A stretch of DNA of 42,180 bases. It comes from Lachnospiraceae bacterium (lineage in GTDB: Bacteria > Bacillota > Clostridia > Lachnospirales > Lachnospiraceae). The stretch is from contig JAIDPF010000063.1 of the NCBI GenBank assembly GCA_029062895.1, forward strand, positions 1-42,180. Direction: 5' to 3'. The position numbers and the translations under genes are program-made. The notes under the pieces are model-generated. The model was not told the DNA's origin. It ran no database searches and saw only the letters and a program-made list of their open reading frames with translations. This document shows positions 1-7,538 of the stretch, one piece after another; positions within the stretch are counted from its first letter, which is position 1, and each line of letters starts with the position of its first letter.

Positions 1-1
1 T

Positions 2-316
2 ATTAATATTGAGAATGGCGAAGCATATATTATCGGTATGAATGTCAGCCCCTATGAAAAGGGCAATATATTTAATCGGGATCCGCTTCGTGTGCGGAAG
101 CTTCTGCTTCATAAGCAGGAGATCGCCAAACTTGCCGGCGGCAGCAAGGAAGCGGGACATACGATCGTTCCGCTGCAGGTCTATTTCAAGAATGGCAGGG
201 CGAAAGTAGAGGTGGCTCTTGTGAAAGGAAAGAAGCTTTACGACAAGCGTGAAGCCATTGCCAAACGAGATCAGAGGCGTGAAGTGGAGCGGGAGTTTAA
301 GGTAAAGAACCTGTAG
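2..316 (+). CDS. smpB: SsrA-binding protein SmpB, C-terminal part (truncated by window start)
   Basis: SmpB binds tmRNA and delivers it to ribosomes stalled on messages without a stop codon (trans-translation). The reading frame is open from base 2, so the N-terminus lies outside the window; about 104 residues remain of a family normally near 155. Visible family features are the segment around NVSPYEKGN, the RDPLRVRKLLLHK stretch and the basic C-terminal tail (KKLYDKREAIAKRDQRREVER), which in SmpB enters the mRNA channel of the stalled ribosome. The tmRNA gene follows 143 bp downstream on the same strand, the usual smpB-ssrA pairing. Identification is secure; the true start cannot be seen. 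Confidence 0.95.
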   Translation: MNIENGEAYIIGMNVSPYEKGNIFNRDPLRVRKLLLHKQEIAKLAGGSKEAGHTIVPLQVYFKNGRAKVEVALVKGKKLYDKREAIAKRDQRREVEREFKVKNL

Positions 317-459
317 CATTATTTTCTGGTTGATGGATCGGGACGGATGTGCTATTCTTAATTTGTAATATCCAAACAGAGTTATGTAATTGTGTAAGAA
401 CTACAGGAAAGGAGGAAATCAGAAAAGGGAAATTCAGTTATGTATATGTAATCAACTAT

Positions 460-793
460 GGGCTTGAAAGGTTTCGACGGGGTGTCTTAAGTTGAAGAAG
501 CTATCCGCAGGTGATGCGTCAAATCACAAATTAAAAATAAACGCTGAAGACAATTTAGCATACGCTGCCTAAGGGCAGCTGTCCTCCCTAATGCACCTAC
601 ACATTAGGAACAGGGCATCGGACTTGTAGGAAACGTGCATGCTAAGCTTTGCGCATGTAGCAGATCCATGAAGCTACTAAAACCGTAACGGTGTCTATGA
701 CGGGACGGCAGAGGGAATGTTAATCCACAGACTATGATAGTAGAAGAGCGATGGCGGATATTTCGGACGCGGGTTCAAATCCCGCCAGGTCCA
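460..793 (+). ncRNA. ssrA: transfer-messenger RNA (tmRNA, ssrA)
   Basis: tmRNA is both tRNA and mRNA: it is charged with alanine, enters stalled ribosomes with SmpB and encodes a degradation tag. The 5' end GGGCTTG (460-466) pairs over 7 bp, with two G-U pairs, with CAGGTCC (786-792). The T arm is a perfect 5-bp stem around TTCAAAT (769-785), and the tRNA-like 5' part carries GGTTTCGACGGGG. The tag frame ends AAC GCT GAA GAC AAT TTA and on to the TAA at 569-571, giving a tag ending NAEDNLAYAA, with the usual hydrophobic Ala-Ala C-terminus. A793 is the discriminator base. CCA is not encoded (CTT follows), so it must be added enzymatically. The exact resume codon was not determined. Confidence 0.96.
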
Positions 794-794
794 C

Positions 795-1601
795 TTACTG
801 CAAAAGGAAGCGCAAGATGCGTTGATCAAAGTCAACGGCTTCTTCATATGCAGCATGACCAAGGTCGTTATAAATGAAACATTCACTATTTTTAATTCTA
901 TCTGCCAATTCTAACGATGCGGTTTTTCCAACGATTTTGTCACATGCTCCGCCTATGATTAAGGTAGGGCACAAGATCTTATCCAACTCTAAATAGGCAT
1001 TGTGGTGAAGACAGGAATCTGCCTGAATAAGAAAGCGCTTAAAATCTTTTGGCTTTCCTATGTGTTCCAAAAGCGGAATAAGATATTTGTATCTTTTTAA
1101 GTATTTTTCCGAATAGGATTTTTCTGCCGTATCCACCATCAGAGACTTGTAGTCTCCATGCTCAGCCATAGAGATCCAATTACTTACGCTTTCTTGTATG
1201 ACTTCGTTTTGTTTGGCAAGCGTAACGGCCAATACCAGTTTTTTGACCAGTTCGGGGTGATCAATGGCAAGATACTGGGCGATCATTCCACCTTGGGATA
1301 CCCCCAGGACATTTGCGTTGGCAATACCAAGATGTTTCATTGCTTTTGCCTGATCCGCAGCCATATCCCGCGTAGTGTAACTTTCCGGAAACTCATTTTT
1401 CCGGCTGAAAACATATACAGTATAATCCCTTGCATATGCTTTGTAAGTCATAGAAAGAGGTAAGGCCATGCCTTTTACCGTTGTTAACCCGTCTCCCAAT
1501 CCGGGAAGCATGATCAGGACGTTATCGCCTTTGCCGAAAGAAACATAGTTCATATCTGTGCCGTCAACTTGGACGTTCCCATTTTTTGCATGAAAAAGCA
1601 T
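795..1601 (-). CDS. alpha/beta hydrolase
   Basis: A 268-residue alpha/beta-hydrolase-fold enzyme of unknown substrate, probably cytoplasmic because no signal peptide is seen. The nucleophile elbow is GVSQG with Ser102, an oxyanion-type stretch MLPGLGDG lies near residues 31-38, and the likely catalytic acid and base are Asp221 (GGACDKIVG) and His249 (DLGHAAYE). The start is an ATG with GGAG just upstream on the minus strand. It lies 13 bp downstream of the TetR-type gene and is probably co-transcribed with it. Oddly, its TAA stop begins one base beyond the convergent tmRNA gene and no terminator is visible, so read-through would produce antisense to ssrA. Specific activity (esterase, peptidase, lactonase) cannot be told. 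Confidence 0.88.
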   Translation of the reverse strand: MLFHAKNGNVQVDGTDMNYVSFGKGDNVLIMLPGLGDGLTTVKGMALPLSMTYKAYARDYTVYVFSRKNEFPESYTTRDMAADQAKAMKHLGIANANVLGVSQGGMIAQYLAIDHPELVKKLVLAVTLAKQNEVIQESVSNWISMAEHGDYKSLMVDTAEKSYSEKYLKRYKYLIPLLEHIGKPKDFKRFLIQADSCLHHNAYLELDKILCPTLIIGGACDKIVGKTASLELADRIKNSECFIYNDLGHAAYEEAVDFDQRILRFLLQ

Positions 1602-1614
1602 GATGATCTCCCGT

Positions 1615-2238
1615 TTATTTTAATAGACCGTTTTTAAGGACTTCCATATGTGTCAAAAGACTTTTTACATAATCATTTTTGATGCGTTCAAGGTCATGTT
1701 GTTCTAGGTTAGTTCCCCTGATAAAATCTTCATTAAATCCTTTCAAAAACCATTTGAGTATGTCAATCGTCATTTCCCTTTCCCAGCGGAAATGATCTGT
1801 ATTGATATCTTCCAAAAGCCGGTAATAGATATCCTGCTCTTGGTTCGCGTATCGTGCCGTAACTTTTGGATATATTTCCGCATCATTTTGGGAAAATGCC
1901 ATCATGATCAATCTATATTTTTCAGGATTATGAAGATACCAGAAAAATTCTGCCGTGGAATAATCAATGACTCTTTGGAACAGTTCTTGTGAAAAGTTGG
2001 TTGCCGCTTTATCAAGATCTTCAGTTAACTCCGCTGTGACAGCGTCAAGGATAAAGAAGAAAAAATCTTCTTTATTAGCAAAATACTTGAACAAACTCCC
2101 TTTACTGATCCCGGCATTTTGGACAATTCTGTTAGTGGAGCTATTGGAAAATCCATATGTTGCAAATTCGGATATTCCGACGTCTATGATCTTCCTTTGT
2201 TTATCTGTTTCCAATTCAAAAAATAGTTTTGCGGGCAT
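1615..2238 (-). CDS. TetR/AcrR family transcriptional regulator
   Basis: A 207-residue one-domain regulator. The N-terminal TetR helix-turn-helix spans about residues 10-57, with the family pattern of I-x-DVGISEFATYGF followed by AGISKGSLFKYFANKEDFF. The rest is a helical ligand-binding and dimerisation domain with no recognisable ligand signature. The start ATG is preceded by GGGAGG. Two copies of an inverted repeat lie directly upstream, just downstream of a good sigma-A promoter, so autorepression together with the following hydrolase gene is likely. The natural inducer is unknown; the simplest model is that it is a substrate or product of the neighbouring hydrolase. Confidence 0.92.
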   Translation of the reverse strand: MPAKLFFELETDKQRKIIDVGISEFATYGFSNSSTNRIVQNAGISKGSLFKYFANKEDFFFFILDAVTAELTEDLDKAATNFSQELFQRVIDYSTAEFFWYLHNPEKYRLIMMAFSQNDAEIYPKVTARYANQEQDIYYRLLEDINTDHFRWEREMTIDILKWFLKGFNEDFIRGTNLEQHDLERIKNDYVKSLLTHMEVLKNGLLK

Positions 2239-2254
2239 CGTTCCTCCCTGCTGT

Positions 2255-2268
2255 TGACCATCTGGTCA
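2255..2268. promoter_or_regulatory. TetR operator copy 1
   Basis: Perfect inverted repeat TGACCA-TC-TGGTCA between the promoter and the ribosome binding site of the tetR gene. The same core recurs at 2289-2302, 34 bp away centre to centre. The core resembles the consensus reported for E. coli RutR, also a TetR protein (TTGACCA-N2-TGGTCAA). Binding by the adjacent regulator is inferred from position. Confidence 0.75.
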
Positions 2269-2285
2269 TCAGTGTGATAAAAATT

Positions 2286-2305
2286 CAGTGACCATCTGGT
2301 CACTG
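2286..2305. promoter_or_regulatory. TetR operator copy 2
   Basis: Inverted repeat with 9-bp perfect arms (CAGTGACCA / TGGTCACTG) around a TC centre, containing the same 14-bp core as copy 1. It starts about six bases beyond the -10 box, at the expected transcription start, so bound repressor would block initiation. Confidence 0.78.
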
Positions 2306-2310
2306 AAAAT

Positions 2311-2339
2311 ATCATACATCACAATATTGCGATCGTCAA
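2311..2339 (-). promoter_or_regulatory. sigma-A-type promoter of tetR-hydrolase operon
   Basis: On the minus strand, -35 TTGACG (2334-2339) and -10 TATGAT (2311-2316) are separated by exactly 17 bp. Initiation would fall at the edge of the operator at 2286-2305. Confidence 0.75.
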
Positions 2340-2440
2340 TATTTATTTGAAATGTTAAATAGGGACAGATGAAATGTCTTATTGCTTTTTGTCTGCAATT
2401 TTTATAAAATAAAAAAAATACTTGCTGGGGGGATAAGACA

Positions 2441-4288
2441 TTGAAGCGTAGTCCAAGAGAAAAATTTCAATATAAAATAGATAATATTATGTCAAAGGGA
2501 ACGGTCTCTCTGGTCAAGATTCTGTTCTGGCTGACGCTGCTGGTGGCAGTAGTGGTTGGCGCTCTGGTTACCATATTCGGCACAGAGACCGGTATTGGGC
2601 ATCAGACGTGGAACGCCATCATGCACGCACTGGATCCGGGAGTGCTTTCCGGTGCCCCGGAAGACAGCAGCATTGCCTATCTGATCGGTATGTCGGTACT
2701 TACCCTGTATGGCGTGCTGGTGATGAGTATTTTGATCGGTATTATTTCCGCCGGTATAGAGGAAAAACTAAATCAGCTGAGAAAAGGATTTTCCAAGATC
2801 ATAGAGGAAAACCATGTGGTCATACTCGGATTTAATGATAATATTTACACGCTGTTATCAGAGTTGATCGAAGCAAACAGCAACCATAAGGATGGCTGTA
2901 TTGTAGTCGTGGGAACGGAAGAAAAAGAGGATATGGAAAAAATGATCCATGATAAGTTTCCTGATACGAGGACAACGAGGATCATCTGCCGAAGCGGTTC
3001 CTTGAGCGATCAGCATCTGTATGAGCAGTGTTCCATGGAAACCAGCAAGTGTGTTATCATCAATGAATATGATGATGCTTCTGTTATTAAGATCATCCTG
3101 TCTGCCAACAGTTATATGAAGAACCATGAGCTTCTTCATGAGGAACTTTATATGGTTGCCGTGATTCATGATGAGGAGAATGTCGATGCTGCCATGATCG
3201 CGGGAGAAGGCAGGGCGGAGATCATATACGCAAGCAGGGCGATCTCCAGAATTATTGCGCATTCCTGCCGCTGTGCCGGTATCTATCAGGTATTAGTGGA
3301 GCTGTTCGATTATGACGGAGATGAACTTTATTACGAGAGCGTGCCGGAGCTGGCAGGCTGTACCTTTGGAGAAAGTCTTAACAGATTTTCTAAAGAGATT
3401 GTATTTGGTATCTGGCATGATAATAAATCTTACTTGAATCCGCCGATGGATATGGTGATTGAAAAGGAGGACAAGCTGATTCTTTTGGAAGAAGACGACG
3501 GTGCTTTTCGGGTAAATGAGCCCGCAGAGCTGGTGAAGAAAGAACAGATCGTTGAACACGATACAAAGATGAAGCGGGAGCAGGAGAAGATCCTGATGCT
3601 TGGTATCAATGAAAAGATGGAGGGGATTCTGGAGGAGTATGATAAATTTGTAAAAAAAGGCTCCGAGATCATTATCGTTTGTATCGAAGAACTTCCATTT
3701 GCACTGGATCAATTTGAAAACTTACAGATCACACATATTCGGGAAAAAGAGACGAACCGGAAAGTATTGGAGCAGGTTGTCACAGATAACATTAAGAAGA
3801 TTCTGATTTTAAATGATGATACGGAGAATGCGGAGAAGTCGGATGCAGATACGTTACTGCAGCTGATCTTCCTGAAGGATATTGCCATCAAGAAGAATCT
3901 TGATTTTTCCATTACAAGCGAGTTGATGAAGAGTGGGAACCAGCGGTTGGCTTCCCAGATCAGAGAAGAGGATTTTATCATCGGCAGCAACATTATCAAT
4001 CTGATCATGACGCAGGTAAGCGAGAACAGAGAACTGGCGAACGTCTTTGCGGAACTGTTGCAGGAAGAGGGCTCTGAGATCTACTTCAGACCTGCGGGAG
4101 ATTATGTAAAAATGGGAGAACCGGTAAACTTCTACACCGTATCAGCAAGCGCTGCGCTTAAGAGTGAAGTTGCAGTCGGATATCGTAAGGAGAACGGCCA
4201 TGGGTTTGATGTGATCACAAATCCCAAAAAAGAAGAGGAAGTGGTCTATGCTGCAGGTGATTATATCATCGTGCTGGCGGAAGACTGA
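2441..4288 (+). CDS. CASTOR/POLLUX-like ion channel with RCK-type NAD-binding domains
   Basis: A 615-residue membrane protein. Transmembrane helix 1 covers about residues 24-48, a pore-like re-entrant stretch lies at about 53-72, and helix 2 at about 79-104. Directly after helix 2 comes GIEEKLNQLRKGFSKIIEEN followed by HVVILGFNDN, the arrangement seen in plant CASTOR/POLLUX/SYM8 channels (helix, LRKG linker, ILGW-type Rossmann start). A second regulatory half begins near ILMLGINEKMEG. The family conducts cations (K+ or Ca2+ in plants); the ion is not known here. Translation probably starts at TTG 2441, preceded by a GGGGGG ribosome binding site; the next ATG in frame is 16 codons later. The gene ends at a bidirectional terminator shared with the acyl-CoA ligase. 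Confidence 0.85.
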   Translation: MKRSPREKFQYKIDNIMSKGTVSLVKILFWLTLLVAVVVGALVTIFGTETGIGHQTWNAIMHALDPGVLSGAPEDSSIAYLIGMSVLTLYGVLVMSILIGIISAGIEEKLNQLRKGFSKIIEENHVVILGFNDNIYTLLSELIEANSNHKDGCIVVVGTEEKEDMEKMIHDKFPDTRTTRIICRSGSLSDQHLYEQCSMETSKCVIINEYDDASVIKIILSANSYMKNHELLHEELYMVAVIHDEENVDAAMIAGEGRAEIIYASRAISRIIAHSCRCAGIYQVLVELFDYDGDELYYESVPELAGCTFGESLNRFSKEIVFGIWHDNKSYLNPPMDMVIEKEDKLILLEEDDGAFRVNEPAELVKKEQIVEHDTKMKREQEKILMLGINEKMEGILEEYDKFVKKGSEIIIVCIEELPFALDQFENLQITHIREKETNRKVLEQVVTDNIKKILILNDDTENAEKSDADTLLQLIFLKDIAIKKNLDFSITSELMKSGNQRLASQIREEDFIIGSNIINLIMTQVSENRELANVFAELLQEEGSEIYFRPAGDYVKMGEPVNFYTVSASAALKSEVAVGYRKENGHGFDVITNPKKEEEVVYAAGDYIIVLAED

Positions 4289-4325
4289 GCCGGGTGAACT
4301 GTGAATCAGGGATATAACATAGAAA

Positions 4326-4366
4326 AACGACTTCTAAAAGGTGCCATAAACTCCTTAGAAGCCGTT
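4326..4366. terminator. bidirectional Rho-independent terminator
   Basis: Arms AACGACTTCTAA (4326-4337) and TTAGAAGCCGTT (4355-4366) pair with one A-C mismatch. T residues follow on the plus strand and A residues precede, so it can serve both the channel gene (+) and the acyl-CoA ligase (-). Confidence 0.85.
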
Positions 4367-4421
4367 TTTTGATTACTGACTGTGTTTTCATCTATTTTTA
4401 GGTAATATAATCAGCGTCCCA

Positions 4422-6056
4422 TTAACTTTGATTTTGCGCAGCAACAAGATGATCAGCGCCATAGATTTCCCGAAGCTTCGGTTTCTCGATCTTGCCCGTA
4501 GGATTTCTGGGAACATCGGCAAAGATAATCTTACGGGGACGTTTATAACGAGGAAGCTTCGTGCAGAATTCCTGAATCTCTTCTTCTGTAGAAGTCATTC
4601 CTTCTTTGATTTCTATAATGGCTGCCGTAATTTCGCCAAGACGCTTATCCGGAAGACCGATGACGGCCACATCTTTGACCTTGTCGTTGGTGCGGAGGAA
4701 ATCTTCGATTTGTACCGGATAGATATTCTCACCGCCGGAAATAACCACGTCTTTTTTTCTGTCAACCAGAAAGATAAAACCGTCCTCATCTTCCATCGCC
4801 ATATCGCCGGTATAAAGCCAGCCGTCTTTTAAAGTTTCAGCGGTAGCTTCGGGATCATTGTAGTAACAGGTCATGACACCCGGTCCTTTCAGAAGAAGCT
4901 CACCGACATCTCCCTTTTTCACAGGGCTTCCGTCGGGATTGGCGATCATTACTTCCCAGCCGTAACCGGCTTTTCCGATGGCGCCGACTTTATGGATATT
5001 CTCTACGCCAAGGTGAACCGCGCCCGGTCCGATGGATTCGGAGAGACCGTAATTGGTATCATACTGATGATCCGGAAATATTTCTTTCCATCGTTTGATC
5101 AGGCTGGGAGGAACCGGCTGCGCGCCGATGTGCATCAGTCTCCATTGGGAAAGTTCCAGTCTGTCGATATTGATTTCGCCGCGGTCGATGGCGTCTAAGA
5201 TATCCTGCGCCCAAGGGACAAGCAGCCAGACGATGGAGCAACGTTCCTGCGATACGGCGTTTAAGATGATATCAGGTTTCGTTCCTTTTAAAAGGACGGA
5301 TTTGGCACCTACAAGGAAGCTGCCAAACCAATGCATCTTTGCACCGGTATGGTATAGCGGCGGAATACATAAAAAGATATCATCCTTTGTCTGTCCGTGA
5401 TGGTTTTGCTCTACCTTGCAGGAATGCATCAGACTCAAATGTTTATGTAGGATTGCTTTTGGAAAACCTGTTGTGCCGGAAGAAAAGTAAATTGCGGCAT
5501 CGTCGTCATCTGTCAGCTTGATATTCGGTGAAACACTGGAGCAGTTTGCCGTTAATGCCGTATAGTCTTCCGCAAAGGTAGGACAGTTGTCGCCTACATA
5601 GAACAGCAGACGGTTTTTGCTGATACGTTCGGCGATCTCTTCTACTCGTCCGATAAATTCCGGACCAAATACAAGGATGTCCGACTCGGAGAGATTCAGG
5701 CAATATTCGATTTCGTCAGATGCATATCGGAAATTTAACGGTACGGCAAGCGCGCCGGTTTTTAAGATGCCAAAATAGATTGGCAGCCATTCCAGACAGT
5801 TCATTAGAAGAATGGCAACCTTATCGCCTTTCTTGATCCCTCGGTCTAAAAGCATGTTGGCGAACCGGTTCGCCTTTTCATTAAACACATTCCATGTGAT
5901 CTCACGGCGGTAGTGGGTCGTGGGATTGGGCTCGATCAGTTCATATTCTTTCCATGTGACGCGCCGTGTCTCTTTGATTTCAGGATTGATCTCAACCAAG
6001 GCGATGTCGGAACCGTATTTTCTGCAGTTTTCTTCCAAAATTTCCGTAATTGGCAT
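4422..6056 (-). CDS. AMP-dependent acyl-CoA synthetase/ligase
   Basis: A 544-residue class I adenylate-forming enzyme that would activate a carboxylic acid with ATP and load it onto CoA. The phosphate-binding motif YFSSGTTGFPK lies at residues 190-200. The hinge region carries WLYTGDMAMEDEDGF and DRKKDVVISGGENIYP, and the C-terminal domain has the catalytic lysine in NPTGKIEKPKL near residue 530. The overall layout resembles crotonobetaine/carnitine or medium-chain acyl-CoA ligases, but the substrate cannot be read from sequence. The N-terminus has an extra segment (about residues 30-55) where two similar ITW/VTW-K stretches occur. GGAG sits about 8 bases before the ATG. The gene stands alone behind an inverted-repeat operator candidate. 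Confidence 0.9.
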   Translation of the reverse strand: MPITEILEENCRKYGSDIALVEINPEIKETRRVTWKEYELIEPNPTTHYRREITWNVFNEKANRFANMLLDRGIKKGDKVAILLMNCLEWLPIYFGILKTGALAVPLNFRYASDEIEYCLNLSESDILVFGPEFIGRVEEIAERISKNRLLFYVGDNCPTFAEDYTALTANCSSVSPNIKLTDDDDAAIYFSSGTTGFPKAILHKHLSLMHSCKVEQNHHGQTKDDIFLCIPPLYHTGAKMHWFGSFLVGAKSVLLKGTKPDIILNAVSQERCSIVWLLVPWAQDILDAIDRGEINIDRLELSQWRLMHIGAQPVPPSLIKRWKEIFPDHQYDTNYGLSESIGPGAVHLGVENIHKVGAIGKAGYGWEVMIANPDGSPVKKGDVGELLLKGPGVMTCYYNDPEATAETLKDGWLYTGDMAMEDEDGFIFLVDRKKDVVISGGENIYPVQIEDFLRTNDKVKDVAVIGLPDKRLGEITAAIIEIKEGMTSTEEEIQEFCTKLPRYKRPRKIIFADVPRNPTGKIEKPKLREIYGADHLVAAQNQS

Positions 6057-6120
6057 AGCTTTTTCTCCATTTCTTTTCTATAATGTAGATTTCTTTTTCT
6101 GCATTATCAATCTGTTTTGC

Positions 6121-6145
6121 TGCTTTAATGTGTTAAAGCATTATA
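6121..6145 (-). promoter_or_regulatory. -10 box and inverted-repeat operator candidate of the acyl-CoA ligase gene
   Basis: On the minus strand a TATAAT (6140-6145) is followed at once by a perfect inverted repeat, TGCTTTAA-TGTG-TTAAAGCA (6121-6140). The position at the transcription start suggests a repressor site. No convincing -35 box was found and the regulator is unknown. Confidence 0.45.
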
Positions 6146-6371
6146 TCTATTATGACATCTTTCCGATGAAATGTAAAGTATGGCGGCTCGCCGGGAGATA
6201 AAATATTTATTTTCGTTGCAGCCTCCAATTATTAAAAAATTATAAAAAAATAAATGAAATATTTCTGTAATATTTCAAACATATAGTGGGAAATAAAATA
6301 ATAAACACATGATATAGATTTTACAAGGAAAATAGAGAGATTAAACGGAAAAAACAGACTAAAATTAGTAG
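6146..6371. other. AT-rich intergenic region between divergent genes
   Basis: The gap between the acyl-CoA ligase start (6056) and the next gene (6540) is 483 bp, very AT-rich in its middle. Apart from the ligase control site on the left and the promoter at 6372-6399 on the right, I see no ORF with a ribosome binding site, no RNA gene and no convincing repeat. Confidence 0.5.
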
Positions 6372-6399
6372 TTGACGAATTAAAAAATTGTGTTATAAT
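6372..6399 (+). promoter_or_regulatory. sigma-A-type promoter
   Basis: -35 TTGACG (6372-6377) and a perfect -10 TATAAT (6394-6399) with a 16-bp spacer. It would drive the gene starting at 6540 with a leader of about 135 bases. Confidence 0.75.
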
Positions 6400-6539
6400 T
6401 ACTGCATCGACACAAAATTGTAACAATTTCGTAACAAATGTAGCCGATCTGAGAATGTGGAAATGAACAGATTAGATTGATTTGGCAAAAGAAGGATAGA
6501 TTTCCATATAAGCACTGCGAAGAAAAAAGAGGGACAAGG

Positions 6540-7217
6540 ATGAAGAAGAGAGACTGGCCTGAAGAAATGGACTGGATCAGAAAACAGGATCAAATGTTGT
6601 ATAAGTTGATCAATATATTGTCCGTGGCGGCAATGTTGCTCCTTGTTTGCGTTGTTGTGCACAGGGCGACTGTTTATGGAGCTGAATCTGCTATGGCTGC
6701 GGGAATGGCACAGATGTCGGAAGATTTCCCGATGGAGGTGATACGCCTGACAGTGTTCGATGATCAGATGGCTGAGGCAGTTGCGTCTGCTCAGGATGCG
6801 TTGCTGCAGGCATCATTAGAACCGGGTGTAGCAGTTCTTGATGTGTTTGGTCAGAATGAGCAGCAGTCTGAGATGGAAGAAAATGAATGTGACGATTCGG
6901 TCATTGCGCAGACAGACTATGATCAGTATGTTAATGAAGATGGGAATATGGAAAATGAAGATGGGAATATGGAAAACGGGATCGTCGGTAGGATTTATGA
7001 CGGAACCCCAGTAGAAATTTGGGACGCTGTTGAAGTGGCAGTAGAATGTACTGCGTATTATGATGTGGCAAAGGATGACAGGCAGAATGAGCGTGGACAG
7101 CCGGGTATATTAACTGATCTGGAGCCGCCGGATATGGCATGTACTTCTAATGGAGAGTTTAGAAAGTCCATGGCTAATTATGCTATGCGCTCCAATTGCA
7201 TAAGGGCGTTATCATAG
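6540..7217 (+). CDS. membrane-anchored/exported protein of unknown function
   Basis: A 225-residue protein I do not recognise. A charged N-terminus (MKKRDWPEEMDW) precedes one hydrophobic helix at about residues 26-42 (ILSVAAMLLLVCVVV), so the remainder is probably outside the cell. The external part is acidic, rich in Met, Glu and Asp, and contains an exact 21-bp tandem duplication (6933-6953 and 6954-6974) encoding two copies of NEDGNME. Three cysteines occur in the last third. The ATG at 6540 follows an AGAGGGA ribosome binding site; the frame is open further upstream to 6477 but without support. A good promoter precedes it and a terminator follows, so it is a single-gene unit. No family assignment is offered. 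Confidence 0.7.
   Translation: MKKRDWPEEMDWIRKQDQMLYKLINILSVAAMLLLVCVVVHRATVYGAESAMAAGMAQMSEDFPMEVIRLTVFDDQMAEAVASAQDALLQASLEPGVAVLDVFGQNEQQSEMEENECDDSVIAQTDYDQYVNEDGNMENEDGNMENGIVGRIYDGTPVEIWDAVEVAVECTAYYDVAKDDRQNERGQPGILTDLEPPDMACTSNGEFRKSMANYAMRSNCIRALS
6933..6974 (+). repeat. exact 21-bp tandem duplication inside the 6540 gene
   Basis: Two identical, adjacent 21-bp units (6933-6953, 6954-6974) keep the frame and repeat seven codons. Such units can expand or contract by slippage without breaking the gene. Confidence 0.9.
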
Positions 7218-7266
7218 AAAACGCGTAGTATGGCAGCATTATTAAATTTAGAAATGTGATTTTTTG

Positions 7267-7294
7267 AAAGGACGCTACAATAGCGCCCTTTTTT
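7267..7294 (+). terminator. Rho-independent terminator
   Basis: Arms AAAGGACGCTA and TAGCGCCCTTT pair with one mismatch around a CAA loop, followed by a T run. It ends the unit of the unknown exported protein. Confidence 0.85.
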
Positions 7295-7310
7295 ATTGTA
7301 AGAAAAATAG

Positions 7311-7340
7311 TTGATATGAATTGTGCTATTATGATATAAT
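7311..7340 (+). promoter_or_regulatory. sigma-A-type promoter
   Basis: -35 TTGATA (7311-7316), -10 TATAAT (7335-7340), 18-bp spacer. The predicted transcript has a leader of roughly 190 bases that contains intergenic repeat copy A. Confidence 0.7.
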
Positions 7341-7391
7341 GCACATTACAAATCTTTAAATAAGATATTGTTTTGTATGTCGCAGGCGGTA

Positions 7392-7517
7392 AAGGAGTTA
7401 GATTGAAAAATCTTCGATTTTTCATAAACGAATTTATTCGTTTTGCAATTATTGCGCCTACAGCATAGCACTAAAGTGCATTAAAGTTTGCAGGTTACGG
7501 AAAGGCATGGCTATTAG
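7392..7517 (+). repeat. structured intergenic repeat, copy A
   Basis: First of three related elements in this window, lying in the 5' leader of the gene at 7539. It contains hairpin 1 (GAAAAATC-TTC-GATTTTTC, 7405-7423), hairpin 2 (AAACGAAT-TT-ATTCGTTT, 7426-7443) and hairpin 3, whose outer pairing is GCAA (7445-7448) with TTGC (7488-7491). It closes with the tail GGAAAGGCATGGCTATTA. Compared with copy B it carries an extra internal hairpin GCACTAAAGTGC. Copies B and C share the order and most of the sequence but stand in front of unrelated genes. Confidence 0.8.
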
Positions 7518-7538
7518 TTTGAGAAAGGATGATCTACG

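Noticed and set aside
769-793. tRNA-like 3' half with TTCAAAT arm
   Set aside because: It is the tRNA-like domain of tmRNA; the 5' partner is at 460-466 and a tag reading frame lies between.
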